Of a stretch of 36,528 nucleotides of DNA, positions 18,890-27,650 are shown one piece after another; the stretch's first letter is position 1; the number at the start of each line of letters is the position of its first letter. The notes under the pieces were generated by a model. That model saw only the letters and a program-made list of their open reading frames with translations. It had not been told where the DNA came from and did no database searches. The translations under genes were made by a program, and so were the position numbers. Origin of the DNA: Syntrophomonadaceae bacterium (GTDB lineage: Bacteria > Bacillota > Dethiobacteria > DTU022 > PWGO01); NCBI GenBank assembly GCA_003550565.1, contig PUKQ01000268.1:1-36528 (forward strand). The letters run 5' to 3'.

Positions 18890-19639
18890 TTGGTAGAAGA
18901 AAAAATAAAGCAAGCGGTAGATGTATTGAGTAAATGTAACTATGTAATTGCCTTAAGTGGAGCCGGTATTTCTACAGAAAGCGGCATACCTGATTTTCGT
19001 AGCCCGGTAAGTGGGTTATGGTCAAATGCAGATCCGGAGGATTTTACTATTGAGAGGTTCAGGGTTTACCCTCAAGCTCTTTATCAAGTAGGCGCTGATT
19101 TATTTCAAATAATTACGGGTGCTCAGCCTAACGAAGCTCATAAAGCTCTTGGCGAATTGGAAAATAAGGGTTTAATTAAAACTGTAATTACCCAAAATAT
19201 TGACGCTCTCCACCAAAAAGGCGATTCCCGTAATGTATTGGAAATCCATGGTTCCTTGAATGGTGCTAGCTGTATTCACTGTTCTCATGAAGAGCCCATG
19301 GAAAAAATACTACAAGATGTGCAGGAAGCTATTATTCCGCCTCGCTGTATAGAATGTGGAGAGCCCATGAAGCCAAATGTTATTCTTTTCGGGGAAGCAA
19401 TGCCCCCCGCTTTTCAGCTTGCTTTAAATGAATCCCGCAAAGCTGATGGTATGTTGGTAGTAGGCTCCAGTTTAGTAGTTTCACCTGCCAACATGTTGCC
19501 TGATTATGTTGATAACCTGGTTATCGTTAATCGGGAGTCAACACCTTTGGATGATAGCGCACAGGTAGTTGTTCATGGTAGCTTGAGTGATATTATGCCC
19601 TATTTGAAAGATGAATGGATTTCCAGGCAGGCTTCTTAA
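18890..19639 (+). CDS. cobB: Sir2-family NAD-dependent protein deacylase
   Basis: Removes acyl groups from lysines using NAD+. The NAD site GAGISTESGIPDFR (residues 25-37), TQNIDALHQKG (101-111), the catalytic His120 in EIHGSL, and four zinc cysteines (128, 131, 153, 156) are all present. The GSS and VIVN strands complete the Rossmann fold. TTG 18890 follows AGAAAGGAG. It has 249 residues, a normal class U/III bacterial sirtuin size. A role in controlling acetyl-CoA enzymes, as for CobB and acetyl-CoA synthetase, is attractive in an organism built around acetyl-CoA but is not shown by the sequence. Confidence 0.93.
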   Translation: MVEEKIKQAVDVLSKCNYVIALSGAGISTESGIPDFRSPVSGLWSNADPEDFTIERFRVYPQALYQVGADLFQIITGAQPNEAHKALGELENKGLIKTVITQNIDALHQKGDSRNVLEIHGSLNGASCIHCSHEEPMEKILQDVQEAIIPPRCIECGEPMKPNVILFGEAMPPAFQLALNESRKADGMLVVGSSLVVSPANMLPDYVDNLVIVNRESTPLDDSAQVVVHGSLSDIMPYLKDEWISRQAS

Positions 19640-19672
19640 TGAAATTGCTTATGTTATAAAGAAAAGATTTTT

Positions 19673-20497
19673 TTAAGAGGAATTATTATTAAATATAGTT
19701 GCCTGAAAAAATTCCCTTATTTCTTCATTAGACATACCTTCTCCCAGGTAGTTGTCATCAAACCAAATTTCCAGATGAAGATGAGGGCGATCAACTTCAG
19801 TAGTTCCCGAATACCCCATGGTGCCTATTTCATCACCGACTCTTACATGCTCGCCTTTTTCCAGGTTCTCAGCAACGTCATCAAGGTGGCAGTAACGAAT
19901 TATGAAGCCTTTTTCATTTTCAACCCATACCTGGCGCCCCCGAAAAACATCTAAGATTTCTTCGGGAGTTTTTCCCAATTCCTGGCATTTTCTGCTTAGT
20001 TGAATGAGTTCTTCGTTGGTGGGGAATTCATAATCTTTGTCTACACGGACTAATTCTCCGCTTGCTGCTGCAAAAACGGGAGTTCCGGTACTGATGTCGG
20101 CGCCGCTTTCTTCTGCATAAAAATCTAAACCATGATGTATGCCGTTTCGGTAAGGGCGTTCTGCTCCGGGAAGATGAGCGTCATTCCAGCTTAAGGTAGT
20201 TCCAGGGAGGGGGTTTTCTAAGAAGTTCATTTTTTCCACTAATTTTTCTACATCAACATCCTCGGGATCATAGTTGATGGATGGCGGCGAAGGCTTATCG
20301 GGTTTGTCATTTTGAGGTAGGTTTTCCCGGACAGTATCTTTTTTTAGCTTATCCTCTTCTTCAGCCTCGGGCGCTTCTTGTTCGGGTAAGGATGCCAACT
20401 CCATATAGTGTAAGGCAATTATGCTTGCCCCGGCAAGTAAAATAATTGCCATCACAATTATTATAAATGGAATTGCATATGGTTTGCTCTTTTTCAT
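19673..20497 (-). CDS. Membrane-anchored M23 (LytM-type) peptidase
   Basis: Zinc endopeptidase fold acting on peptidoglycan outside the membrane. Residues about 7-30 form one N-terminal transmembrane segment after a KKSK start. A low-complexity Glu/Pro/Lys-rich linker (about 38-80) follows, and then the M23 domain. Zinc ligands are visible in HHGLDF (His and Asp) and HLHLEIW (His-x-His). A charged insert (around EELIQLSRKCQELGKTPEEILDVF) splits the domain between the first strand pair, longer than in typical LytM proteins. ATG follows AGGAGG on this strand. It runs against sir2 and away from the DUF3786 gene. A role in sporulation (SpoIIQ-like) or wall growth is possible; SpoIIQ homologues often lose the zinc ligands, but these are kept. 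Confidence 0.88.
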   Translation of the reverse strand: MKKSKPYAIPFIIIVMAIILLAGASIIALHYMELASLPEQEAPEAEEEDKLKKDTVRENLPQNDKPDKPSPPSINYDPEDVDVEKLVEKMNFLENPLPGTTLSWNDAHLPGAERPYRNGIHHGLDFYAEESGADISTGTPVFAAASGELVRVDKDYEFPTNEELIQLSRKCQELGKTPEEILDVFRGRQVWVENEKGFIIRYCHLDDVAENLEKGEHVRVGDEIGTMGYSGTTEVDRPHLHLEIWFDDNYLGEGMSNEEIREFFQATIFNNNSS

Positions 20498-20535
20498 ATT
20501 ATTTCCTCCTGGCTTAGACAGTGATATTCACAATT

Positions 20536-20552
20536 TGATAAGTATTTTATCA
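20536..20552. promoter_or_regulatory. Inverted repeat in the divergent promoter region
   Basis: TGATAA (20536-20541) and TTATCA (20547-20552) form a perfect 6-bp dyad in the 129-base gap between the M23 gene and the DUF3786 gene. It may be an operator serving one or both genes. The surrounding DNA is very AT-rich, so chance is possible. Confidence 0.3.
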
Positions 20553-20626
20553 TATTTTTTAAATTATTAAAAAAGGATGTTCTTCATTAAATAGCGAATA
20601 TACTTCCAAGGTTGAGGTGATAAAAA

Positions 20627-21220
20627 ATGTGTTCGCATAGAGATGCCTTAATTAGTGAAAAAGCCCAATTTTGCAAGAATGATCCCCGGGTAATGGCTGA
20701 TAATAGTGGAAGTATGTTTGATGAAAAAAAGAACTGTTTGCTTTTAGAATACTGCAATTACCCCTATTATATATCTTACCCGGAAGGAGAAGTATTAGAA
20801 GGCCCTAATCCACCGGTTAGTGGAGAAGAAACGGTACTTTTCCTGCAGTATCTTAATCGCGCTCAACCTCTACCTCCGCGGCGGAAGTGGCTTTCATTTT
20901 TAGAGCTTCCCGGTGGAGAACTGCATAACTTGCCCTTTCAAAAAGAAGCAGTCATCCCGCTGGCGGCGAAGTATGGAAATAACATAGATGAATTTGTTAC
21001 GCGGAATGAGGGATACGGAGAACCAATGAAAGCTGGAGATGCTGCTTTTATTATACCTGTATTCCCGCGATTGGAAATGGCCGTAGTGATTTGGGGAAAA
21101 GATGATGAATTTCCGGCTCGGGCAAATATTTTGTTTGATGTAGCATCTGCTTATCATTTACCTACGGCTTCCCTTTATGTTTTGGGGATAGTTGTAGTCA
21201 AAAGGTTATATCAAATATAA
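20627..21220 (+). CDS. DUF3786-like protein
   Basis: A 197-residue soluble protein that resembles the uncharacterised DUF3786 family, seen mostly in anaerobic Clostridia and sulfate reducers. Supporting features are the strand NCLLLEYCNYPYYISYPEGEV, the segment TVLFLQYLNRA, and the C-terminal region with IPVFPRLEMAVVIWGKDDEFPARANILFD. No catalytic motif is obvious, and the two N-terminal cysteines (Cys2, Cys16) are not in a metal motif. ATG follows GAGGTG with spacing 7. It is 16 bases before a 63-residue gene and 241 bases before pyrB, on the same strand. Function unknown. Confidence 0.7.
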   Translation: MCSHRDALISEKAQFCKNDPRVMADNSGSMFDEKKNCLLLEYCNYPYYISYPEGEVLEGPNPPVSGEETVLFLQYLNRAQPLPPRRKWLSFLELPGGELHNLPFQKEAVIPLAAKYGNNIDEFVTRNEGYGEPMKAGDAAFIIPVFPRLEMAVVIWGKDDEFPARANILFDVASAYHLPTASLYVLGIVVVKRLYQI

Positions 21221-21236
21221 AGGAGCGGGAGTCACC

Positions 21237-21428
21237 ATGGAAAACTTTGAAAACGAGATTGAAGATATAATCAAAATGTTTAAGCAAAAAGATGCCCGTG
21301 GCATAGATAAAGTTTTGTATCGGTACCAGGATATGGGGATGGGTATGTTGTTTATAGCTCTTTATCATGCTTTGAACAATACTGAAGAGGAAGCTCCCGG
21401 TTTCAGGGAAAAAAATAATAATGGGTAA
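21237..21428 (+). CDS. Small hypothetical protein (63 residues)
   Basis: I do not recognise it. The frame has a strong ribosome site (AAAGGAGCGGGAG before ATG 21237) and neighbours 16 and 33 bases away, so it is likely real. The product is acidic at the N-terminus (MENFENEIEDIIKMF), helical, with a Met-rich hydrophobic patch (YQDMGMGMLFIALYHAL) and an Asn/Glu-rich tail. It is too short and too polar to be a clear membrane protein. Its position between the DUF3786-like gene and pyrB suggests it is co-transcribed with them. Confidence 0.65.
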   Translation: MENFENEIEDIIKMFKQKDARGIDKVLYRYQDMGMGMLFIALYHALNNTEEEAPGFREKNNNG

Positions 21429-21461
21429 TAAATAACCTGTTTTTAAAGGAGGTTACAACAT

Positions 21462-22391
21462 TTGCCCGGTCATCTGTTAGGTTTAAGAAATTGGAAAATG
21501 GAGCATATTCAGGAAGTAATGGAGCGTTCATTTTTTCTTTCCCGCTACCGGGAAAGAAAGCTTGATTATTTAAGAGGCAAGTTGGTAGCTGCTCTTTTTT
21601 TTGAGCCGAGCACCAGAACGAAGTTTTCTTTTGAAGTTGCGGCAAGATGGCTTTCAGCGGATTTTTATGATTTTCCCGTAGAAATGAGCAGCGTGGTTAA
21701 AGGGGAATCATTGCTGGATACCATTCTAACATTAAAATCTATGGGGCTTAATGCCCTTATTTTGCGTCATCCGCAGTCGGGAACACTGGAATGGCTGCAA
21801 AATAAAGTGGATATAACATTGATCAATGCCGGGGATGGCTCACATGAACACCCTACGCAGGCTTTATTAGATATATTTACCATCCAGAAATATTTTGATC
21901 GGTTAAAAGGTTTGAAGATAGCCATGGTAGGTGATATCAAACACAGTAGAGTGGTGCGTTCCAGTATAAAAGGGCTCAAAGAAATGGGGGCGGAAGTTTA
22001 CCTGGTAGGTCCTCCTACTTTGCTTCCCTATTGTTTTCAAGAGACGGGAGCTAAAGTTGGTTCTTCCCTGGAAGAAGTTATTAAGGAAGCGGACGTGGTT
22101 TATTTGCTGCGCTTACAGCGAGAAAGACAGCAGGCGGGTTTGCTTCCTTCGTTAGAAGAGTACTCTTATCTTTATGGGTTAAATATAGAAAGGCTTTTAC
22201 TTTTAAAAGAAGGGGCTATGGTTATGCATCCCGGGCCTTTGAATATAGGTGTGGAGATAACACAAGAGGCGCTGGACAAACTACATACATCACCTCCTTC
22301 CGGTATTACTGTCTCCATCCAGCGCCAGGTGGAAAATGGCATTATTGTGAGGGCGGCTTTATTAGATTTTCTTTTAAAGGGGGATGGCTGA
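21462..22391 (+). CDS. pyrB: Aspartate carbamoyltransferase catalytic subunit
   Basis: Joins carbamoyl phosphate and aspartate, the committed step of pyrimidine synthesis. The carbamoyl-phosphate site FEPSTRT (residues 47-53), HPTQALLD (from residue 131) and HPGPLNIGVE with the late QVENGIIVRAAL are all present. It has 309 residues, as in Bacillus PyrB. TTG 21462 follows AAAGGAGG with spacing 8. No pyrI regulatory gene and no PyrR-type attenuator were seen upstream. Its stop is directly followed by the pyrC ATG. Confidence 0.96.
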   Translation: MPGHLLGLRNWKMEHIQEVMERSFFLSRYRERKLDYLRGKLVAALFFEPSTRTKFSFEVAARWLSADFYDFPVEMSSVVKGESLLDTILTLKSMGLNALILRHPQSGTLEWLQNKVDITLINAGDGSHEHPTQALLDIFTIQKYFDRLKGLKIAMVGDIKHSRVVRSSIKGLKEMGAEVYLVGPPTLLPYCFQETGAKVGSSLEEVIKEADVVYLLRLQRERQQAGLLPSLEEYSYLYGLNIERLLLLKEGAMVMHPGPLNIGVEITQEALDKLHTSPPSGITVSIQRQVENGIIVRAALLDFLLKGDG

Positions 22392-23693
22392 ATGGGAAAG
22401 CGAATTTTACTAAAAGGAGCTATCCTTGTGGACCCTTCCCAAGAGATAAATGATTACCGGGATCTGCTGATTGCAGACGGAAAAATAATAGACATAGCTC
22501 CTTCCCTGGAAATATATGAGGATGATGTAGAAGTTATAGATCTTGAGGAAAAAGTTATTATTCCCGGAATGGTTGATTTACATGTTCATTTGCGGGAACC
22601 GGGTGAAAGAGCCAGAGAAACTATTGAGGATGGTTTAACTGCAGCAATCGCCTGGGGAATTACTTCTGTGTGCTGTATGCCTAATACTCTTCCGGCAGTG
22701 GATAACTACATGATGGTGGAATACATTAAAGGAAAAGCTCACCAGGCAAACCTGGGACATTTGTATACCGTAGGTGCTTTAACTAAAGGGCGTGCCGGCC
22801 AGGAGATGACTGACTATGCTTCTTTAATTGATGCGGGCGCTGTGGCTTTCAGTGATGATGGAAATTATGTGGATAATGGTTTGCTGATGTGGAATATCTT
22901 CAAATATTTGGTTCCGTTCCGAAAATTAGTGGTTTCTCATTGCGAGGATTCCTCCTTGGTTGGAAAAGGGGTGGCTCATGATGGTTATTATGCCAGTGTA
23001 ATGGGATTGAAGGAGATCCCTCGAGTTGCAGAAACAGTTGCTGTAGCCCGGGATACTTTATTGGCGCAAGCTACGGGAGGGAATTTACATATTGCTCATG
23101 TTAGTTGCGCCGGAACTGTGGAGTGGATTCGATGGGCAAAAGAAAATGGAATTAAAATAACGGCGGAAGTTACCCCTCATCACCTTCTTTTAACGGAAGA
23201 ATGTCTGGAAGGTTTTAATACCATGGCTAAAATGCGGCCTCCTTTAAGATCCGAGAGTGATCGCCAGGCTCTTTTGGAGGGAATTAGGACGGGTGTAATT
23301 GATATCATAGCCACGGATCATGCGCCTCATAAATGGGAAGATAAAGATTGTCTTTTTGAAGAAGCTGCCTTTGGAGTATCATCGCTGGATTACGCAGTTT
23401 CATTGTTGCTAACTGAGTTGGTCCATCCCGGAATTATAAGCCTGGATGAGCTTGTTAACATATATTCATGTAAACCTGCTGCCTTAATGGGATTGCCTGC
23501 AGGTACACTTTGTAAGGGAGCAGTGGCAGATATTGCGGTCCTTGATCTACATGCTGTCGATACTATAGATAGTAACAAATTTTATTCCCGGGGGCGGAAT
23601 ACTCCTTTTGATGGCCGCCATATAAAAGGCAAACCGGTAATGACCTTTGTGGAAGGTGAGCTCAAAATGAAAGATGGAAAGGTGTTCAAGTAA
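22392..23693 (+). CDS. pyrC: Dihydroorotase
   Basis: Zinc amidohydrolase that cyclises N-carbamoyl-aspartate to dihydroorotate. The metal-binding HVH (His64, His66) in VDLHVHLREPG, the aspartate-rich FSDDG, SHCED, IAHVSCAG and TDHAPH motifs appear in family order. The 433-residue length and LREPG motif mark the long class I form of Firmicutes. ATG 22392 abuts the pyrB stop with no spacer, and AAAGGGGG at the end of pyrB serves as its ribosome site, so the two are translationally coupled. Confidence 0.96.
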   Translation: MGKRILLKGAILVDPSQEINDYRDLLIADGKIIDIAPSLEIYEDDVEVIDLEEKVIIPGMVDLHVHLREPGERARETIEDGLTAAIAWGITSVCCMPNTLPAVDNYMMVEYIKGKAHQANLGHLYTVGALTKGRAGQEMTDYASLIDAGAVAFSDDGNYVDNGLLMWNIFKYLVPFRKLVVSHCEDSSLVGKGVAHDGYYASVMGLKEIPRVAETVAVARDTLLAQATGGNLHIAHVSCAGTVEWIRWAKENGIKITAEVTPHHLLLTEECLEGFNTMAKMRPPLRSESDRQALLEGIRTGVIDIIATDHAPHKWEDKDCLFEEAAFGVSSLDYAVSLLLTELVHPGIISLDELVNIYSCKPAALMGLPAGTLCKGAVADIAVLDLHAVDTIDSNKFYSRGRNTPFDGRHIKGKPVMTFVEGELKMKDGKVFK

Positions 23694-23696
23694 AAA

Positions 23697-24518
23697 ATGT
23701 TAAAAAGCCGGATTGCCAGTATGCAAAAAATAACTGACCGGTGGCATTTGATGAAATTGCAACTTCCCGAGTCTCCCTCAATAACACCCGGGCAATTTTT
23801 GCATATACGCCTCCCTTTTTATACTGATCCATTATTACGCCGCCCGTTTAGTATACACTATTGGGATCCGGTTGACGGAACTGTGTGGATATTGTTCGAA
23901 GTGGTGGGTAAGGGAACTTCTTTGATGGCCGGGCTTATTGCCGGTGATACCCTGGATGTGCTGGGGCCATTGGGAAATGGTTTTAGAATATTTCCCGAAG
24001 ACAAAAATGTGGTTCTTATTGCAGGGGGTATAGGGATGGCTCCTCTCTTTTTTTTGGCATCCAGTTTGTTTAAAAAAGAGAATTCCTTTGATTTTTTTAT
24101 TGGTGTGCCTACTGCAGCGCATCTGCCTTTGCCGGATTATTTTTATCTTTTAGGCCGGGAACCTGTTATTGCTACGGAAGATGGAACTCTTGGTTTTAAA
24201 GGAATGGTAACGGATTGTTTTTATAGGGCATTAGAAGAAAAAAAAGAAGGGGAAAAACCGGATAGAATTTATGCATGCGGGCCAACAGGAATGCTTTCTT
24301 CCTTAGTCGCGGGGATAAAAGAAATTGGGATTCCGATTCAGGTTTCTTTGGAAACAACTATGGCATGCGGTGTGGGCGCATGCCAGGGGTGTGTCTGCCG
24401 GGTAATTCCCCCGGAGAATCAGGAAGAATTTGAATTTCGGCGGGTTTGCAAAGATGGGCCGATTTTCTCCGGAGAGTTGGTGGTGTTTGATGAACTCCGA
24501 CCCGGTTCTAAGCGTTAA
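23697..24518 (+). CDS. pyrK: Dihydroorotate dehydrogenase B, electron-transfer subunit
   Basis: FAD and [2Fe-2S] subunit that passes electrons from PyrD to NAD+. The FAD-binding RRPFSIH motif lies near residue 48, the NAD-binding VLIAGGIGMAPL follows, and the C-terminal iron-sulfur motif is MACGVGACQGCVC with a fourth Cys in RRVCKDGP. It has 273 residues, the family norm. ATG 23697 is three bases after the pyrC stop. It overlaps pyrD by 29 bases, matching the need to make equal amounts of a heterotetramer. Confidence 0.95.
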   Translation: MLKSRIASMQKITDRWHLMKLQLPESPSITPGQFLHIRLPFYTDPLLRRPFSIHYWDPVDGTVWILFEVVGKGTSLMAGLIAGDTLDVLGPLGNGFRIFPEDKNVVLIAGGIGMAPLFFLASSLFKKENSFDFFIGVPTAAHLPLPDYFYLLGREPVIATEDGTLGFKGMVTDCFYRALEEKKEGEKPDRIYACGPTGMLSSLVAGIKEIGIPIQVSLETTMACGVGACQGCVCRVIPPENQEEFEFRRVCKDGPIFSGELVVFDELRPGSKR

Positions 24519-25410
24519 TATTGCCGGCATAAAATTAAAAAATCCTCTTGTAGCTGCTTCCGGATGTTATGGATACGGCAAAGATTATTTGCACTGGATA
24601 TCGCCCGAAGAATGGGGGGCTATTACTCTCAAGGGGACTACTTTACATTCAAAGAAAGGCAATCTTCCTCCCCGTCTGGTGGAAACTCCTTCCGGCTTGA
24701 TTAATTCCGTGGGGTTACAAAATCCCGGGGTAGATGCCGTATTGGAAGAAGAACTGCCGGCGATGCAGGGCTACGATGTAGCCGTACTTATGAATGTATC
24801 CGGGGAAACTGAAGAAGAATATGTTTTGCTAGCGGACAAATTATCATCAGTACCGGCAGTCTCCGGCATAGAGGTAAATATCTCTTGCCCCAATGTGGAA
24901 AAGGGGGGATTAGCTTTTGGTGAAGATCCACCAATGGTAGAAAAGCTTATTTCCCGGATGCGTCAAAAGTATGCAGGCCCGTTAATAGTTAAACTTTCGC
25001 CCCATGGTAGTAATCTGCCTGAAATTGCCCGAGCTGCGGAAAAGGCAGGGGCGGATGCTATCTCTTTGGTTAATACGCTCAGGGCTATGGTAATTGACAT
25101 CGAAAAAAATAAGCCCGTCTTGCCTCAAAACGTAGGTGGCTTATCCGGGCCGGCAATACGCCCGGTTGCCGTTCGAGCTGTATGGGAAGTTTCTGCAGCA
25201 GTCAATATCCCGATAATAGGCATGGGAGGGATAACTTGTGCTGATGACGCTCTCCAGTTTATTTTGGCAGGGGCTCGGGCGGTTGCTATCGGTACAGCTA
25301 ATTTTATAAACCCGCAGGTGGTTAAAGAAACTGTGAGCGGGTTGGAGGAATACATGCGTCAAAAAGGTTATAAATATGTGGATGAAATGTCTGGGGCAGC
25401 GCGGAGGTGA
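24490..25410 (+). CDS. pyrD: Dihydroorotate dehydrogenase B, catalytic subunit
   Basis: FMN TIM-barrel enzyme that oxidises dihydroorotate to orotate. The class 1B catalytic cysteine is in VNISCPNVEKGG; VAASGCYGYG, IVKLSPH and the phosphate-binding IIGMGGI and AIGTANF loops are visible. ATG 24490 gives 306 residues and the family start (NSDPVLSVNIAGIKLKNP). An upstream in-frame ATG at 24430 lies deep inside pyrK and is unlikely. The overlap with pyrK and the Cys rather than Ser base confirm the NAD-linked PyrDK type. Confidence 0.95.
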   Translation: MNSDPVLSVNIAGIKLKNPLVAASGCYGYGKDYLHWISPEEWGAITLKGTTLHSKKGNLPPRLVETPSGLINSVGLQNPGVDAVLEEELPAMQGYDVAVLMNVSGETEEEYVLLADKLSSVPAVSGIEVNISCPNVEKGGLAFGEDPPMVEKLISRMRQKYAGPLIVKLSPHGSNLPEIARAAEKAGADAISLVNTLRAMVIDIEKNKPVLPQNVGGLSGPAIRPVAVRAVWEVSAAVNIPIIGMGGITCADDALQFILAGARAVAIGTANFINPQVVKETVSGLEEYMRQKGYKYVDEMSGAARR

Positions 25411-25416
25411 TTAAAA

Positions 25417-26253
25417 TTGCGTTTGGGCATACATATGCCCCTCAAAAAAGGTTTTGCTTATAATGCCCGGAGATTAAAAGAAATAGGCGGGGAAACAGTA
25501 CAAATTTTTTCCGGAAATCCCAGTGGTTGGAAACCTCCTTCTATCTCTGAAGAAGAAATAAAGGAGCGTTCTATGCTTTTAAAGCAGTTGGCTATATATC
25601 CCCTGATTATTCATACGGCTTATCTTATTAATCTTGCTTCTGCCAATGAAGAAACATATGATAAGTCCATTAATCTGTTACGGGAAACCTTACGCCAGGC
25701 GAAGCTTCATGATGCTCCTTATGTTGTTCTCCACGCTGGCAGCCATGGAGGAAAAGGCATGGAAAAAGGGATGCAAAAGATTATTGAAGCCCTTAAAGGA
25801 GAGCTTTCATCTTGGCCGGAAAAAGTAATGCTACTTTTGGAGAATACAGCGGGGGGAGGGAGCAGCCTGGGTGGATATATTAAGTATATTGGAGAGATCG
25901 TGCGCAATCTTCCCGAAATACCCCTTGGTTTGTGCCTTGATACGGCTCATGCATGGGGCGCGGGCTATAATATGGCCAGTGAAAAAGGGATAGATCAGTT
26001 GTTGAAAGAAGTGGAACGCGAAATGGGCCTTGATCGTCTTAAACTCATTCATGCCAATGATACCGGTGTAGAAATAGGGTCTTTCCGGGATCGCCACCAC
26101 CACATTGGCGAAGGGAAAATCGGCCTGGCAGGGTTTAAGGCTTTATTCAAAAAAGTGTGGTCCCAGGATCTGCCAGTGATATTGGAGACTCCGGAGATGG
26201 GAACGGATAAAGATAAGCAAAATCTCGAAACTTTACGCAGCTGTTTGCCCTGA
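25417..26253 (+). CDS. nfo: Endonuclease IV (AP endonuclease)
   Basis: TIM-barrel enzyme with a three-zinc centre that cuts DNA at abasic sites. Metal ligands are visible in order: IHTAYLIN, LHAGSH, LLENTAGGG, CLDTAHAWGAG, IHANDTG, DRHHHIGEGKIG and ILETP. It has 278 residues, close to E. coli Nfo. TTG 25417 follows GGAGGTG with spacing 7, six bases after pyrD, so it is co-transcribed with the pyrimidine genes although it is a repair enzyme. Confidence 0.95.
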   Translation: MRLGIHMPLKKGFAYNARRLKEIGGETVQIFSGNPSGWKPPSISEEEIKERSMLLKQLAIYPLIIHTAYLINLASANEETYDKSINLLRETLRQAKLHDAPYVVLHAGSHGGKGMEKGMQKIIEALKGELSSWPEKVMLLLENTAGGGSSLGGYIKYIGEIVRNLPEIPLGLCLDTAHAWGAGYNMASEKGIDQLLKEVEREMGLDRLKLIHANDTGVEIGSFRDRHHHIGEGKIGLAGFKALFKKVWSQDLPVILETPEMGTDKDKQNLETLRSCLP

Positions 26254-26293
26254 ATAAAGAAAGACATACTGAAGGCAGGGAAGTGAAAAGCAA

Positions 26294-27643
26294 ATGGGGA
26301 AAAGGAAAGAAGCTTATTACTGCAGTGAATGTGGATACGAGGCATATAAGTGGATGGGGCGATGTCCCGGCTGTGGAGGGTGGAGCACTTTTACTGAAAC
26401 TCAAAAATTTACGATAGGCAAGCGTGGTATTGGTTCGCATATAACAGTATCCACTCTTGAGGAGTCAGTAGTAACCGCAAGTGAAAGGTTTGCCACCGGC
26501 ATCAGCGAGTTTGATCGTGTCTTGGGGGGAGGCGCGGTTAAAGGCTCTGTATTATTATTGGGAGGAGATCCGGGCATTGGTAAATCTACCCTCATTTTAC
26601 AGGCGGCTGGGCAAATGCATCAAACATGCAAAGTGTTTTATGTTAGTGGTGAAGAATCTCTTGCTCAAATAAAGATGAGGGCAGAAAGGCTGCAAATTAG
26701 CCAGGGTTTTTTTGCTTTAGCTGAGCCTGAATATGAAACTATCAGAGATATTATAGAGAGTAATAGCCCGGTTGTATTGATAATTGATTCCATTCAATCC
26801 TTATATAGTCAAGAAGTAGATGGAGTTCCCGGAAGTATAAGCCAGGTTAAAGAGATAACTGGCAGCTTAATGCAATTGGCCAAGAAAAAAGCCATGGTTT
26901 GTTTCCTCATCGGCCATGTTACCAAAGAAGGTTCCATAGCTGGTCCCAAGTTGTTGGAGCATATGGTGGATGGTGTATTCTATCTGGAAGGGGAACGGTA
27001 TCATAGTTTTCGTATACTTAGGGGGGTTAAAAATCGATTTGGATCAACTAACGAGATCGGTGTATTTTCAATGAATGAAAAAGGCCTCGAAGAAGTAAGT
27101 GATCCTTCCAGCCTTTTTATCTCTTCCAACCAACAGCAGGCTAGTGGCTCTGCTATTACGGCCAGCTTGAGTGGATCGCGGCCTTTTTTAGTGGAAATAC
27201 AATCCCTGGTTACCACTTCCGGTTATGCTACCCCGCGCCGAACGTCTACGGGCATAGATCATAATCGGGTAGCTTTGATTATGGCTGTATTGGAGAAGCA
27301 TGTGGGCCTTAATTTTTATGGCCTTGATACTTTTGTCAATGTGGTAGGGGGAGTTAAGCTGTGGGAACCATCTGTAGATCTTGCAGTGGCGGTAAGCCTT
27401 GTTTCCAGCATAAAAGATAGGTCTATTGAACGTGAAACAGTGGTTATGGGGGAAATTGGTTTAACAGGAGAAATAAGGCCCATATCCCGTTTAGCCCCCC
27501 GCTTAGTGGAGGCAGAAAAATTAGGCTTTCAGAAATGTTTGCTGCCATTGCCTAACATGGACGAGCTTAAAAATGAAAGAAAGTTTTCACTTCAAGTTAT
27601 TCCCGTGAAGAATGTATTCGATGTCCTGGAAAAAATTTTTTAA
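26294..27643 (+). CDS. radA: DNA repair protein RadA
   Basis: RecA-like ATPase that helps branch migration in recombination. The N-terminal C4 zinc finger (Cys10, Cys13, Cys24, Cys27), Walker A GGDPGIGKST (91-100), the RadA-specific KNRFG motif near residue 245, and a C-terminal Lon-protease-like domain (TPRRTSTGIDHNRVALIMAVLEK) give a full-length 449-residue protein. ATG follows GGCAGGGAAG. In many Firmicutes radA follows clpC and precedes disA; here it restarts the conserved order after about 24 kb and disA is missing next to it. Confidence 0.96.
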   Translation: MGKRKEAYYCSECGYEAYKWMGRCPGCGGWSTFTETQKFTIGKRGIGSHITVSTLEESVVTASERFATGISEFDRVLGGGAVKGSVLLLGGDPGIGKSTLILQAAGQMHQTCKVFYVSGEESLAQIKMRAERLQISQGFFALAEPEYETIRDIIESNSPVVLIIDSIQSLYSQEVDGVPGSISQVKEITGSLMQLAKKKAMVCFLIGHVTKEGSIAGPKLLEHMVDGVFYLEGERYHSFRILRGVKNRFGSTNEIGVFSMNEKGLEEVSDPSSLFISSNQQQASGSAITASLSGSRPFLVEIQSLVTTSGYATPRRTSTGIDHNRVALIMAVLEKHVGLNFYGLDTFVNVVGGVKLWEPSVDLAVAVSLVSSIKDRSIERETVVMGEIGLTGEIRPISRLAPRLVEAEKLGFQKCLLPLPNMDELKNERKFSLQVIPVKNVFDVLEKIF

Positions 27644-27650
27644 TCCTTTT

